64,000 nucleotides of DNA, from contig JAMOTK010000055.1 in the NCBI GenBank assembly GCA_027062365.1, forward strand, positions 1 to 64,000, given 5' to 3'. The position numbers and the translations under genes were made by a program. Position 1 is the first letter of the stretch, and each line of letters starts with the position of its first letter. Below the pieces are notes generated by a model. It saw nothing but the letters and a program-made list of their open reading frames with translations, did no database searches and had not been told where the DNA came from. Below are positions 54,686 to 63,839 of this stretch, piece by piece. The DNA is from Sulfurovum sp. (GTDB taxonomy: Bacteria; Campylobacterota; Campylobacteria; Campylobacterales; Sulfurovaceae).

Positions 54686-55638
54686 CGTGTCCATCCCAAA
54701 GCTCTCATTTTAATTTCACTTATTGAATCTCCATAAAATGTAAATCTATTATAAGTATGACTATCATAATTAGCATATTCTTCATTCACTAATAAGATAT
54801 GTTTTATATGATTTTGTCTTAAAAAGTCTAGTTGGTAGGCTTCATAACTGCCATTAGGAAAAGCATAAATATCTAATGGTAAGAGTAGTATATTTTGAAA
54901 ATATTTTTGACACTTTAAAAAATCATTTTCAAAATATACTTGGGATTCTATACCCATAGATTCATGAGAATAAGAGTGTACACCTATTTCATGGATTTTA
55001 AATATTTCAATAATATCTTTTTTACTTAATATTTTTGTTATAACAACATTATATTCTTGAATTAAATCTTCAAATATTTTCCATATTTTTTGACGCTCTT
55101 TTTGAGGTTTAGATTTCAAATAGGCAATCAATGCTAAAGCATAACTACTTTGATTCTCTAAAGTAAGTTTCATACTAAAACCTAAAAACTTTAAATGATT
55201 AATAACAATCATAGGTACTTGATTTAATACATCTCCCAACATTACATCCCATATAGGTTGTTGCGTTTCTAAGCATAAAGGAATAATATTTAAATTTGCT
55301 TGTATATGGTATTTCTTCATCAAAGGCATTGCATACTCTAAAAAATCATAAAATCCATCATCAAAAGAGAGAATAAGATTGGGTTTATCACTATTCTTAT
55401 AAGCTTCAATTTCACCAAAAGTAATCACATTAAAATGTTGGCTAATAAATTTTAAAAGTTCTTCAAAAAGTGTAGGATGTAAAGAGGGATAAAAAGGATT
55501 ACTATCCTCAGAAACCCTATGTAAATTTAAAACTATTAAATTATTATTTTGCTTAATATTCTTTAGATATTGCTTCTTTGTATTTAGTATCTCTAAGAGT
55601 GTAAAAAATAACTTTTTATAGATTTTTTTGTTTAACAT
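54682..55638 (-). CDS. Polysaccharide deacetylase family protein (NodB-like)
   Basis: 318 residues. The NodB start LILSFDDGFYDFLEYAMPLMKKY holds the catalytic Asp and metal Asp. GVHSYSHESMG contains the two metal-binding His residues, and FPNGSYEAYQLDFLRQNHIKHI the terminal motif. Its place in the glycan operon suggests removal of an N-acetyl group from a sugar, which would also provide the free amine for the formyltransferase encoded just upstream. No signal peptide is obvious, so it may be cytoplasmic. Confidence 0.87.
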   Translation of the reverse strand: MLNKKIYKKLFFTLLEILNTKKQYLKNIKQNNNLIVLNLHRVSEDSNPFYPSLHPTLFEELLKFISQHFNVITFGEIEAYKNSDKPNLILSFDDGFYDFLEYAMPLMKKYHIQANLNIIPLCLETQQPIWDVMLGDVLNQVPMIVINHLKFLGFSMKLTLENQSSYALALIAYLKSKPQKERQKIWKIFEDLIQEYNVVITKILSKKDIIEIFKIHEIGVHSYSHESMGIESQVYFENDFLKCQKYFQNILLLPLDIYAFPNGSYEAYQLDFLRQNHIKHILLVNEEYANYDSHTYNRFTFYGDSISEIKMRALGWTR

Positions 55639-55646
55639 GACTTAGT

Positions 55647-56477
55647 CTATCCCTCTTTACAGATAAACGGAAATAATTGTATACTATCTTTTAATACAAA
55701 AGTTTGTATACCTTTTTGATAGAAAAATATATAATTATAATAGGCTCGAATTACTTTTGAAATAGTCCATTCTTTAGTATAAAATACTTGTCCATGCTCG
55801 GTAATCCTATCTTGTGGAATAGCCTTTAACTCCCTTTGTTCTAGGACATAACAAAGTATCACTTTAAGATACAACTCAAATCCATGTTCCATCACTTTAT
55901 GATGTAATGCAAACAAAGTTTCATTCCCCTGTAGCGTGGTCTGTTCTGTTGCGATAATATTTCCAGAGTCAATCCCTTCATCAAGACGCATCACGGTATT
56001 TCCAATTAAATAATTGTTAGTTGCTAAACACCAATTCGTACAATTAGGTCCACCTTTAACATATGGGGAGATACCCGTATGAAGATTCAAGATTAAGCAA
56101 TCTATTTTTTTTGCCTCATCAATAATCTCTTTTTGAATAAGCGTTGTAGCAGAAACAATAATCAAGGAAGGTTTAGAATTTTTTATATACTCTAAAATTA
56201 CTCTATCATTGATATTACTGACCATAGTAACTGTTATTTTATTTTTAGCCTTAGTATATTCTTGTAAATAGGTTTTTTTGAGTTCATTCCAAGCCATACG
56301 AAAAGAAAGTTCAAAAGGAAATCGTATTAGCCTTTTACTAAAATATAATAAAGTTCTCTTTTTATCTTTAATAATATTTTTAGCACAAAACACTTTATCA
56401 AGTATTAATTTTTGCCTTATTCTATTAACTAATGCCAATTGTATAGGGCAATTATTTATAAAAGCTGTAATTATCAT
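55647..56477 (-). CDS. Formyltransferase-family (Fmt-like) protein, probable sugar N-formyltransferase
   Basis: 276 residues. C-terminal half carries the formyltransferase core LNLHTGISPYVKGGPNCTNW (the His and Asn of the HxxxxPxxxG-type motif) and MRLDEGIDSGNIIATEQ with the Asp. The N-terminal domain is unlike Fmt of protein synthesis. In surface-glycan clusters such enzymes add a formyl group to amino sugars such as Qui4N or Fuc4N. Between a deacetylase and a GT2 gene. The acceptor is not known. Confidence 0.84.
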   Translation of the reverse strand: MIITAFINNCPIQLALVNRIRQKLILDKVFCAKNIIKDKKRTLLYFSKRLIRFPFELSFRMAWNELKKTYLQEYTKAKNKITVTMVSNINDRVILEYIKNSKPSLIIVSATTLIQKEIIDEAKKIDCLILNLHTGISPYVKGGPNCTNWCLATNNYLIGNTVMRLDEGIDSGNIIATEQTTLQGNETLFALHHKVMEHGFELYLKVILCYVLEQRELKAIPQDRITEHGQVFYTKEWTISKVIRAYYNYIFFYQKGIQTFVLKDSIQLFPFICKEG

Positions 56478-56493
56478 TAATTTTCCTCATCAT

Positions 56494-57315
56494 CTATTTA
56501 AATACTCTAAATACATCCAGTAATCCCAAAAAGTATTTATTCTTAATATGCCATAATACTAACATCTTTGCAATCTTTATTCTCATGATAATGGTATCTC
56601 TGTAATAAATAGAATCTATAGATTTTATATGATACAATAAATCTAAATATCCTTGTCTCCAGCCTTGCATATTACTCATAGCTGAAGTCTCAGATACTCT
56701 ATAATAATACATAGGCAAAGCAATAGAGTGAAAAACCATCTTTTGGGAAGATAAGCGTAATAAAAATACTATATCTTCTGCATGTGTCATGCCTTCTTGA
56801 AACTCCACTCTACCAAGACTCTTTTTTCGTATCATATAATTTGGATTAAAAAACATATTTTTATCTAAATGCAATGTGTTCTTAAATACATTATCCATCG
56901 CAAAAGGCTCATAACTTCTAAGTTCATCTGTTAAATGTCTATCTCTAATACTCACCTTACCATGAACTATATCTACGTCAATATTCCTTTCTAAGTAGGT
57001 GACTCTCTTTTCCAATGCATAAGAAGGAAGTGCATCATCAGCATCCAAAAAAGTAATATACTCTCCTTTTGCTAATGCTAAACCCCTATTACGAGCAACA
57101 CTTACCCCTTTATTCTCTTGGGTGAGTATAGTTATTCTTTCATCTTCAAAAATCGCTAATATTTTTGCTGTATCATCTGTACTACCATCGTTAATAATCA
57201 AAAGTTCCCATGATTCAAAGGTTTGATTTAAGACAGATTCTATGGCTTCGGCTATATATTTCTCTGTATTATACACAGGAATAATAATAGATACGATAGG
57301 ATTATAGTTTTTCAT
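56494..57315 (-). CDS. Glycosyltransferase family 2
   Basis: 273 residues with the GT-A opening VSIIIPVYNTEKYIAEAIESV, the NDGSTDDT loop, GVSVARNRGLALAKGEYITF and the DxD-like FLDADDALPS. Typical chain length for a cytoplasmic family 2 transferase acting on a lipid-linked glycan. It overlaps the PseB-like gene by four bases, so the two are coupled. Specificity unknown. Confidence 0.92.
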   Translation of the reverse strand: MKNYNPIVSIIIPVYNTEKYIAEAIESVLNQTFESWELLIINDGSTDDTAKILAIFEDERITILTQENKGVSVARNRGLALAKGEYITFLDADDALPSYALEKRVTYLERNIDVDIVHGKVSIRDRHLTDELRSYEPFAMDNVFKNTLHLDKNMFFNPNYMIRKKSLGRVEFQEGMTHAEDIVFLLRLSSQKMVFHSIALPMYYYRVSETSAMSNMQGWRQGYLDLLYHIKSIDSIYYRDTIIMRIKIAKMLVLWHIKNKYFLGLLDVFRVFK

Positions 57316-58310
57316 TTAGAAATTACTTCTTCTTTAATTAACTGCCTAATCTCTTCTATAGATAAAAAGTCTTCATTGTCTTTAGAGTTATATTCTAGCC
57401 CTTTTTCTACCATTATAGCATTTGTTTGAGTGATATATTCCTCTTTATCCCATACTCCATGACTAGGACAAAGCACATAAACACCCTCTCTTTCTACCGT
57501 ATGATAAGATTCCAAAGCAGAATACATCAGCTCATCCAGTTTCTCTGCTTGGCGTGTACCAATCATCTCATACTTAGCTTTAGGTGCGATGGCTTTAGCA
57601 ATATCCATAATATTATAAGAAGGGGCTTTAGGCATAATAATTTCTCCTCCCCAACCTTTAGAAAGAGCAAACAATAGCAAATCAATGCTCTCTTGCATGG
57701 TGATAGAAAATCTTGTCATATTCTCATCGGTAATAGATAAGATTCCTTTAGCTTTTTGCTTCATAAAAAAAGGAATTACCGAACCTTTACTCCCAAATAT
57801 ATTGCCATAACGCAGTACAGAAAACTGTATCTCTTGCCCTCTTTTTTTAGTATCAGCTTCAATAAAGAGTTTTTCCAAGATAAGTTTAGATGCACCATAG
57901 ACATTAATAGGATTGGCTGACTTATCCGTAGAGAGGGCAATTACTTGCTTCACTTCTCTCTCAAAAGCTACATCTATAAGATTTTGGCTTCCTAAGATAT
58001 TGGTCTTTACGCACTCCATAGGATTTTGTTCAGACGCTCCGACATGCTTCATCGCTGCTGAATGAATGACTATATCTATATGTTTCATTGCTCTATAAAG
58101 TTGGACTTTATCTCGTACATCTCCTAAAATATACTCTATAGGATAGTAACTAGGAGAAAATGCTTTTGCCATTTCAAATTGTTTTTGCTCATCTCTTGAA
58201 AAAATGACAATGCGTTTTACTTCTTTATAGTGTTTTAAGATATAAGCCACAAAAGCATGACCAAAAGACCCTGTGCCTCCTGTGATGAGGATTTGTTTAG
58301 TGTTTAGCAT
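57312..58310 (-). CDS. pseB: UDP-GlcNAc 4,6-dehydratase family protein (PseB/FlaA1-like)
   Basis: 332 residues. SDR fold: ITGGTGSFGHAFVAYIL nucleotide loop, GDVRDKVQLYRAMKHIDIVIHSAAMKHV, the STDK and YGASK catalytic residues, RYGNIFGSKGSVIPFF. Sequence closely resembles PseB, which inverts C5 on the way to pseudaminic acid, but pseC, F, G, H and I are not in the window. It may make a dideoxy-amino sugar for the present glycan, consistent with the formyltransferase. Overlaps neighbours at both ends. Confidence 0.85.
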   Translation of the reverse strand: MLNTKQILITGGTGSFGHAFVAYILKHYKEVKRIVIFSRDEQKQFEMAKAFSPSYYPIEYILGDVRDKVQLYRAMKHIDIVIHSAAMKHVGASEQNPMECVKTNILGSQNLIDVAFEREVKQVIALSTDKSANPINVYGASKLILEKLFIEADTKKRGQEIQFSVLRYGNIFGSKGSVIPFFMKQKAKGILSITDENMTRFSITMQESIDLLLFALSKGWGGEIIMPKAPSYNIMDIAKAIAPKAKYEMIGTRQAEKLDELMYSALESYHTVEREGVYVLCPSHGVWDKEEYITQTNAIMVEKGLEYNSKDNEDFLSIEEIRQLIKEEVISK

Positions 58311-59250
58311 TTTTTTCCATTTTTTTTAAATAAAAACATGCACTATCACCATCATGTAAATTATTCAACTCTTTAGATTTTTTATCTAAAATTTTTAATT
58401 CTTTCGAAGTAAAAATTTTACTATATTCTCCCATAGATAAATTTTGAAGATAACATTCACTGCCTGTAAATTGAAAACTCGTAGAATCATAAACAATATC
58501 ATCTATTCTAAAATGATGCCTTTTAGCTAAAAGGTGCATACTTTTTATTGTATGTAAAAAAATATGTCTAGGTGCATCTAACTGTACCCAATATTCTTGA
58601 TATTTTCTAAAAGCATAAGAGTCACATAAAGGTATCCGAATAAGCAATGTACCTCCATCTTTTAATTTATTATACAGTAAATTTAATTCTTGATGAGGGT
58701 TAATGATATGTTCAAAAGAGTGATGATACATAATAAGGTCATATTGATTTTTATCTAAAATAGTTATATCTTTTTTTAAAATATGTAAATTTTTTTCATA
58801 GATTTCTTCTTTTGCATAGAGATCAATACCAATTAAATGCTTAAACCCATACTTCTGCATATCTTTTAGTAAAAAACCATTACCACATCCTACATCTAAA
58901 ATATGAGACTCTACATCTATCATATCATTTTTTAGCCATATATAAGCAGTTTGTTTGAGTTTACTCACCAGTGTATCTACTATATTACCACAGCCTAAGC
59001 GTCCTCGCATAGCTGAACATCGTAACAAATATTTTAATGGCTCTAAAGTACTATTTTTAGGAATACTACCATTATATGAATAATAATGTTTTGGATAATA
59101 TTGAGCCATATCCTGAGGCACTTCTAATAACGAAAGTGTATGACATTTTTCACATTTTAAATATTGAAATACCTCTTCTGTCTTTAACATCATTTCTCTA
59201 ACCATTAGATAGTTATTATTGCTTGTATAATTACAAATTTTACATTCCAT
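58297..59250 (-). CDS. Class I SAM methyltransferase with N-terminal zinc-ribbon
   Basis: About 317 residues from ATG 59250 (AAGGT upstream; an earlier ATG at 59286 overlaps the next gene by 16 nt). Zinc ligands CKIC...CEKCHTLSL (about 3-40), then the SAM site SHILDVGCGNGFLLKDMQKYG (as HILDVGCGNGFL) and the Asp of LIGIDLYA. Related to the other three methyltransferases of this operon and to enzymes that methylate sugars. Target unknown. Confidence 0.85.
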   Translation of the reverse strand: MECKICNYTSNNNYLMVREMMLKTEEVFQYLKCEKCHTLSLLEVPQDMAQYYPKHYYSYNGSIPKNSTLEPLKYLLRCSAMRGRLGCGNIVDTLVSKLKQTAYIWLKNDMIDVESHILDVGCGNGFLLKDMQKYGFKHLIGIDLYAKEEIYEKNLHILKKDITILDKNQYDLIMYHHSFEHIINPHQELNLLYNKLKDGGTLLIRIPLCDSYAFRKYQEYWVQLDAPRHIFLHTIKSMHLLAKRHHFRIDDIVYDSTSFQFTGSECYLQNLSMGEYSKIFTSKELKILDKKSKELNNLHDGDSACFYLKKMEKNAKH

Positions 59251-59270
59251 GAGTTGATACCTTGTACATT

Positions 59271-60158
59271 TTATTTCTTTATCCAATATATTTTAACTGT
59301 ATCCCCTTTATTAAAAAAGGTAAGTCCCCAATTAATAAAACGTTTAATCATAGCAAAGAAGTAATTTTCTCCCGTTAAATTTCGTATATTTTCATTACTC
59401 TTCTTCATTATAACCTTACTATTACTTGAAACTTGTTTCTTTTTAGGAAACACACTTAACAATCGTTCTATATCAATACCTGTACTTAATACCTTTAAAA
59501 CTTTAAATCCATACATATTACCCAAATAAACCAAAGATTTTTTTGTATAAAATGAAATATGCTCAGGATAACCAATCATCTTAAATTGAGATTTTTCAAA
59601 AAATCGTAATAAAGCATTAAAATTAGGGGTTGTACAATAAAACAAGCCCTCTTTTCGTAACTTTGTATCGACAATCAACATCAATTTATGAGGTGTATTA
59701 ATATGTTCAATCACTTCAAAAGAGGTGATGACATCAAAAGAAATATTTTTAAAAATTGTATCATTTAATTCTCCTTGATACATCATAATTCCTCGAGATT
59801 CACAAAGACTTACAGCAGATTGAGAAAATTCCGTACCATATACATTCCAACCTCTTTTTTGTGCTTCAACCAAAAAATCCCCTTGTCCACACCCTATATC
59901 TAAAATATTTCCATATCTTCGATAGATTTCAAATTCATCTAATAAATGATGATAACTTTTACGAGTTTGAAGAGAAAGAGGTTTTAAAGATGTATAGGCA
60001 TATATTTTATAATGTTCATAAAGTTCTCTCTCCGTAGGAATACGTTTATCAAAAATAAGACCACAAGTGTTACATTTACATAAATAAACTGATTCAAAAC
60101 CTTTTAAATCATTTATATATACTGAATTACATACAAAACAAGAAGTTATATATTCCAT
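59271..60158 (-). CDS. Class I SAM methyltransferase with N-terminal Cys motif
   Basis: 295 residues. N-terminal CFVCNSVY...CKCNTCGLIFDKR zinc-ribbon-like region, then ILDIGCGQGDFLVEAQKRGWN and SFEVIEHINTPHKLM. Related to the gene at 58297 but more divergent in the C-terminal half. A role in methylation of a glycan is inferred from the operon. The zinc ribbon may position the acceptor. Confidence 0.86.
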   Translation of the reverse strand: MEYITSCFVCNSVYINDLKGFESVYLCKCNTCGLIFDKRIPTERELYEHYKIYAYTSLKPLSLQTRKSYHHLLDEFEIYRRYGNILDIGCGQGDFLVEAQKRGWNVYGTEFSQSAVSLCESRGIMMYQGELNDTIFKNISFDVITSFEVIEHINTPHKLMLIVDTKLRKEGLFYCTTPNFNALLRFFEKSQFKMIGYPEHISFYTKKSLVYLGNMYGFKVLKVLSTGIDIERLLSVFPKKKQVSSNSKVIMKKSNENIRNLTGENYFFAMIKRFINWGLTFFNKGDTVKIYWIKK

Positions 60159-60177
60159 CTAATCATCCTCCATTACT

Positions 60178-60852
60178 TTACTTTTCTGCTTCAATATATA
60201 ATGATTCAATCTTTCTTGATTCAGTATCAATTAATAATGTGTTACATTTTCCCTGCATATAAGATTCTTGCTTAATATTAACAAAACCAACTTTTTTTAA
60301 TAACATTGTCAAAGTCATTGAATCATAAAGGAATAAATGCCCATAATCCCTAAAAATTTTATTGACTGCCATCATAGGAGTAAAGTTTTTATCATTAGAA
60401 ATATAAGGAAACTTGACATCTTCCCCTCTTTTACTGCGTTCATATAAATCTAAATATAATTCTGCATCAGGCACAATAATACGAACAATTGCTTTTGGTG
60501 TTAAAACACGATAAAACTCTTCTAATACTTTCTCACATTCAGTAAAAGTAATATGTTCTAAACAATGTTCAGTATAAATCCCCTCAAAAGTATTATCTTC
60601 AAAAGGAATACCTCTTGTAATATCCCAACAGATATCTACCTTTAATCTCCATAGATAATCAAGGTTAATAAAATTATCCTTAGGGTTAGGACCACATCCT
60701 ACATTTAAAAATTTCTTTTTTAACTTTAAACTTTTATTAATTTGATACTTTTTATTGCGAATAATTATACTGTATAATTTTTGAATTTTTAAATAACTTC
60801 CTAAAGGTCGTTGCCAAGAAAAGTTTGTTTCACTAAAATCAAATATACTCAT
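60178..60852 (-). CDS. Class I SAM methyltransferase
   Basis: 224 residues. SAM motif FLNVGCGPNPKDNFINLDY and the acidic TEHCLEHITFTECEKVLEEF region (as EHCLEHITF), a pattern of predicted sugar or quinone methyltransferases. No zinc ribbon. Isolated by 18 nt from the next gene downstream and 67 nt from the upstream one, with the same orientation. Target unknown. Confidence 0.85.
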   Translation of the reverse strand: MSIFDFSETNFSWQRPLGSYLKIQKLYSIIIRNKKYQINKSLKLKKKFLNVGCGPNPKDNFINLDYLWRLKVDICWDITRGIPFEDNTFEGIYTEHCLEHITFTECEKVLEEFYRVLTPKAIVRIIVPDAELYLDLYERSKRGEDVKFPYISNDKNFTPMMAVNKIFRDYGHLFLYDSMTLTMLLKKVGFVNIKQESYMQGKCNTLLIDTESRKIESLYIEAEK

Positions 60853-60919
60853 TTTTATTTCTCCTTTTCTTAATAGTTAAGCTCACTATTACCTAATAAC
60901 ACATATGAATAAGATAATA

Positions 60920-61732
60920 TTACTTCCAAATTTTATATTTATTTTGACAATATGCTGCTGCTTTAGCATTTAATTCTTGTCTTTTCTTTCCTTCAACTTC
61001 TAAAGTTAAAAGAGACTCTACATTCGCCGATTCACTTGAATGTGGACAAGATAAACGCCAAGGAGAATAAATAGGAATATTCTTTTTAGCAAGATATGCA
61101 GATAACCAAATATCATCTACAGCCCAAGCCTCATTAGGAATATCAAATGCCTCACTATCAAAAAATATCGGCTTTACTACCACTCCACACACACCAAAAA
61201 AAACATCTACATATCCAGATACTATCATAGGTTTTTTAAGTGGTATATATCCAAATAACTTTTCTAAAACTCTACCTAATCTATATTGTATATCATGTTG
61301 AATTTTTATTTGTTTGGCATATCTACCATGAAAAGACACTACTTCATTAGAAATATAATCTCCAATAGGTCGTCCCCATACAGCAACAGCTTCAATTGAT
61401 CTATTCTCTTGAATATCAAATAATTTTTTTGCCCAACCTTTTGGAAAAACAGCATCATCATCACAAAATAATATTTGAACATTTTCTCCTCTAAAATCTT
61501 TACATGCAGGAAGTATTTTTGTTGCGGGTCCAAAGTCTTCATCAACAATACACAAGGTCACCCCTTTAGGAACATCAGGTAATACCCCATCATATAAGGG
61601 AAACCGTCGATATTTTTTTGGAATATATAAGCGAACTTCGTCAACAGATTCTTGAGATAAAAGTGTTTCTAATGATTTCTTTAAAAATGGAAATCGAGGT
61701 GGAATTGATGTTAAAGAAATAATGCGTTTCAT
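60920..61732 (-). CDS. Glycosyltransferase (GT-A-like, capsular type)
   Basis: 270 residues. Opens with ISLTSIPPRFPFLKKSLETLL and contains ILFCDDDAVFPKGW, a DxD-like metal site. The whole pattern is seen in surface-polysaccharide glycosyltransferases. Its start overlaps the upstream FkbM-type gene by four bases (ATGA). The acceptor and sugar are unknown. Confidence 0.78.
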   Translation of the reverse strand: MKRIISLTSIPPRFPFLKKSLETLLSQESVDEVRLYIPKKYRRFPLYDGVLPDVPKGVTLCIVDEDFGPATKILPACKDFRGENVQILFCDDDAVFPKGWAKKLFDIQENRSIEAVAVWGRPIGDYISNEVVSFHGRYAKQIKIQHDIQYRLGRVLEKLFGYIPLKKPMIVSGYVDVFFGVCGVVVKPIFFDSEAFDIPNEAWAVDDIWLSAYLAKKNIPIYSPWRLSCPHSSESANVESLLTLEVEGKKRQELNAKAAAYCQNKYKIWK

Positions 61733-62577
61733 AAGATATTCTCCTTTACTTTTGAAATAAAAGTATTGTTAAAGTTTTGTAATAAATTAGGCTTTATATA
61801 CCAATCATCAAATTGAGAGATACTAGATAAAACGCGTATAAATCCTTTTGATTCCAGTAATACCTTTAATTGTTCTCGTTTATCTGTATAATTATGTTCT
61901 ACAGTAATCACTGCAATATTCCATTTATTAAAATTAAAATCTACTAAAATATCATATTCACTTCCTTCTGTATCAATACTCAAATAGTCTATTGTATGAG
62001 GTGCTGAATATAATGCTAATAAATCATTTAATGAAATGGTTTCTACTGTATACTGTTTACCATTTTTTCTTAATTTCGCATGATTGTCACTAAATGAATA
62101 GGAATCAATAGTTGAATAGCCTCCTTCTTTCGTCTCATTAAATACAATACTTTTTCCTGATTCTTTCCATACACATTTTTTAGATATATGACATAACCTA
62201 TTTTTTAATAAAGTCCTATGCCATACTCTAGCTGGTTCAGCAACAATCCCTTTCCATCCAAAATTTTTTTCTAATATCCAACTATTATTCATATAAACGC
62301 CATTCGTTCCTCCAAAATCTACAAAATAACCATTCTTCTTAAAATTATGTATTAATAATACAAATAAATCTTGCTGAATTTGAGATTTTAATGATTCTAT
62401 CACAGTTAATGATTCTTTTAATTTATCTTCTTTAATATATTTTAAGAAAGATAGATTTGAAGATAATTGATTATACTCTTTTGATGTATGTACAAGCCTT
62501 TTAATCGTTAAGCATTTACTAATATGTAATCCCATATGACACAATAAATCTCTTATTCTGTTAAAAATTTTATGCAT
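61729..62577 (-). CDS. FkbM family methyltransferase
   Basis: 282 residues. The core is YFVDFGGTNGVYMNNSWILE with the SAM loop, TIDYLSIDTEGSEYDILVDF and VITVEHNY, the FkbM signature. Members O-methylate sugars or fatty-acid type acceptors. A long helical N-terminal part (1-75) has no clear domain. It lies between glycosyltransferases in the glycan operon and overlaps the next gene by four bases. Confidence 0.88.
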   Translation of the reverse strand: MHKIFNRIRDLLCHMGLHISKCLTIKRLVHTSKEYNQLSSNLSFLKYIKEDKLKESLTVIESLKSQIQQDLFVLLIHNFKKNGYFVDFGGTNGVYMNNSWILEKNFGWKGIVAEPARVWHRTLLKNRLCHISKKCVWKESGKSIVFNETKEGGYSTIDSYSFSDNHAKLRKNGKQYTVETISLNDLLALYSAPHTIDYLSIDTEGSEYDILVDFNFNKWNIAVITVEHNYTDKREQLKVLLESKGFIRVLSSISQFDDWYIKPNLLQNFNNTFISKVKENIL

Positions 62578-62579
62578 TA

Positions 62580-63827
62580 TTATTCCTTGAAGTTTTTAAG
62601 ATTGGTTAAACTATCAAGTGCTATCTTAAACTTCACATTCAAAACCTCAAAACCTCTATACGCTAGACCTACTTCTCTACAATACTCTCGCAATGCTTTT
62701 TTATCGCGTTCTAAATATGCTTTGATTTCTTGCCAAGCCTTTTTAATATCTTCTTTCACAAAATCATCTACCACTACTCCTACATCTTTTTCAGTCGCGT
62801 AAATATAATCTTCTGATACCCCTTTGGTAATCAAAAATGGCAATCCTGCACAAAGATATTCTCCTACTTTAATATTAGAAATAAACTTTTTTGACTCTCC
62901 TGATGGTACAGAAATAATCGCAAAATCTGAGGCGAAATGATATTTATGTATCTCCTCATAAGAACTATGGACGATAGTATAGTCTTTAGATAACACACTA
63001 GCAGATTCAAAAATATCTCTAACCTCATCATCGCTATGAGGGGTTACTATGAGCAAATGAAGCCGTAGTTCTTCTTCTTTGAGCCATTTATACATCCATG
63101 CAAACGCTTCTTTATAATATAAATCTCCAAACTTCCCTGGGTAATAGAGTAGCCATGTATCATCGTCTAGTCCTAAGTCTTTTCTTGTTTTATCTCTTAG
63201 GGCTTGATTAAACAGAAACTTTTTATCATTAGCCACCGTAGGTATGCGTATAAAGTCTGCTTTTGACTTCCAAATATTTTTTATTCTCTCTTCCATAAAT
63301 ACTGTTCCAGAAGCAATAGTCCTCGCATATAAGGCTGATTTCTTTTCTAAATAATGAGAGATTTTATACTGCGTACTCTCTTTATACCACATACCATTAT
63401 CTACAGCATACTCACTATGAGGCTCAAACTGATACAAAAAGAGTTTTAAACGTAACACAACGGCATACATATAGGCATAAGTTCCTGCTACAGAACCCAG
63501 TGTCATAATATGATTAAAGCCTTGAAAACGAAGCCTAGTGACTAGCCTAAATCCATTAAAAAGGTCAATAAACTTCTCTTTAAGCCCTGAGCCTTGATGC
63601 CATCTTAGGCTTGTCCACTCTAAGCCTTGGATCTTCCATTTTTCTACTAAAGCTTTTTCTTCTTGACTCAAAGGAAATTTCGGATTTTCATAAGTAACAA
63701 GATGAAAGGTATAAGCTGTCTCTTCATTGTCTAAAAAGTCTTGAATATAAAGCCAAAAATTTGATTGAATAAGTGGGTCAAAGAGTCGGTTGTAGAGGAA
63801 AATGATAATTTTAGGTTTTTGTTGCAT
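62580..63827 (-). CDS. Glycosyltransferase (GT4-like)
   Basis: 415 residues. GT-B pattern: IIIFLYNRLFDPLIQSNFWLYI, NHIMTLGSVAGTYAYMYAVV, LLYYPGKFGDLYYKEAFAWM and VPSGESKKFISNIKVGEYLCAGLPFLIT near the donor site. Probably adds a sugar early in the glycan. It starts 12 nt after the stop of the partial gene at the window edge. Sugar unknown. Confidence 0.83.
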   Translation of the reverse strand: MQQKPKIIIFLYNRLFDPLIQSNFWLYIQDFLDNEETAYTFHLVTYENPKFPLSQEEKALVEKWKIQGLEWTSLRWHQGSGLKEKFIDLFNGFRLVTRLRFQGFNHIMTLGSVAGTYAYMYAVVLRLKLFLYQFEPHSEYAVDNGMWYKESTQYKISHYLEKKSALYARTIASGTVFMEERIKNIWKSKADFIRIPTVANDKKFLFNQALRDKTRKDLGLDDDTWLLYYPGKFGDLYYKEAFAWMYKWLKEEELRLHLLIVTPHSDDEVRDIFESASVLSKDYTIVHSSYEEIHKYHFASDFAIISVPSGESKKFISNIKVGEYLCAGLPFLITKGVSEDYIYATEKDVGVVVDDFVKEDIKKAWQEIKAYLERDKKALREYCREVGLAYRGFEVLNVKFKIALDSLTNLKNFKE

Positions 63828-63839
63828 ATCGTCTCTTTT

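Noticed and set aside
57312..58310. Complete pseudaminic acid pathway
   Set aside because: Only the PseB-like dehydratase is present; no PseC, H, G, I or F homologue in the window.
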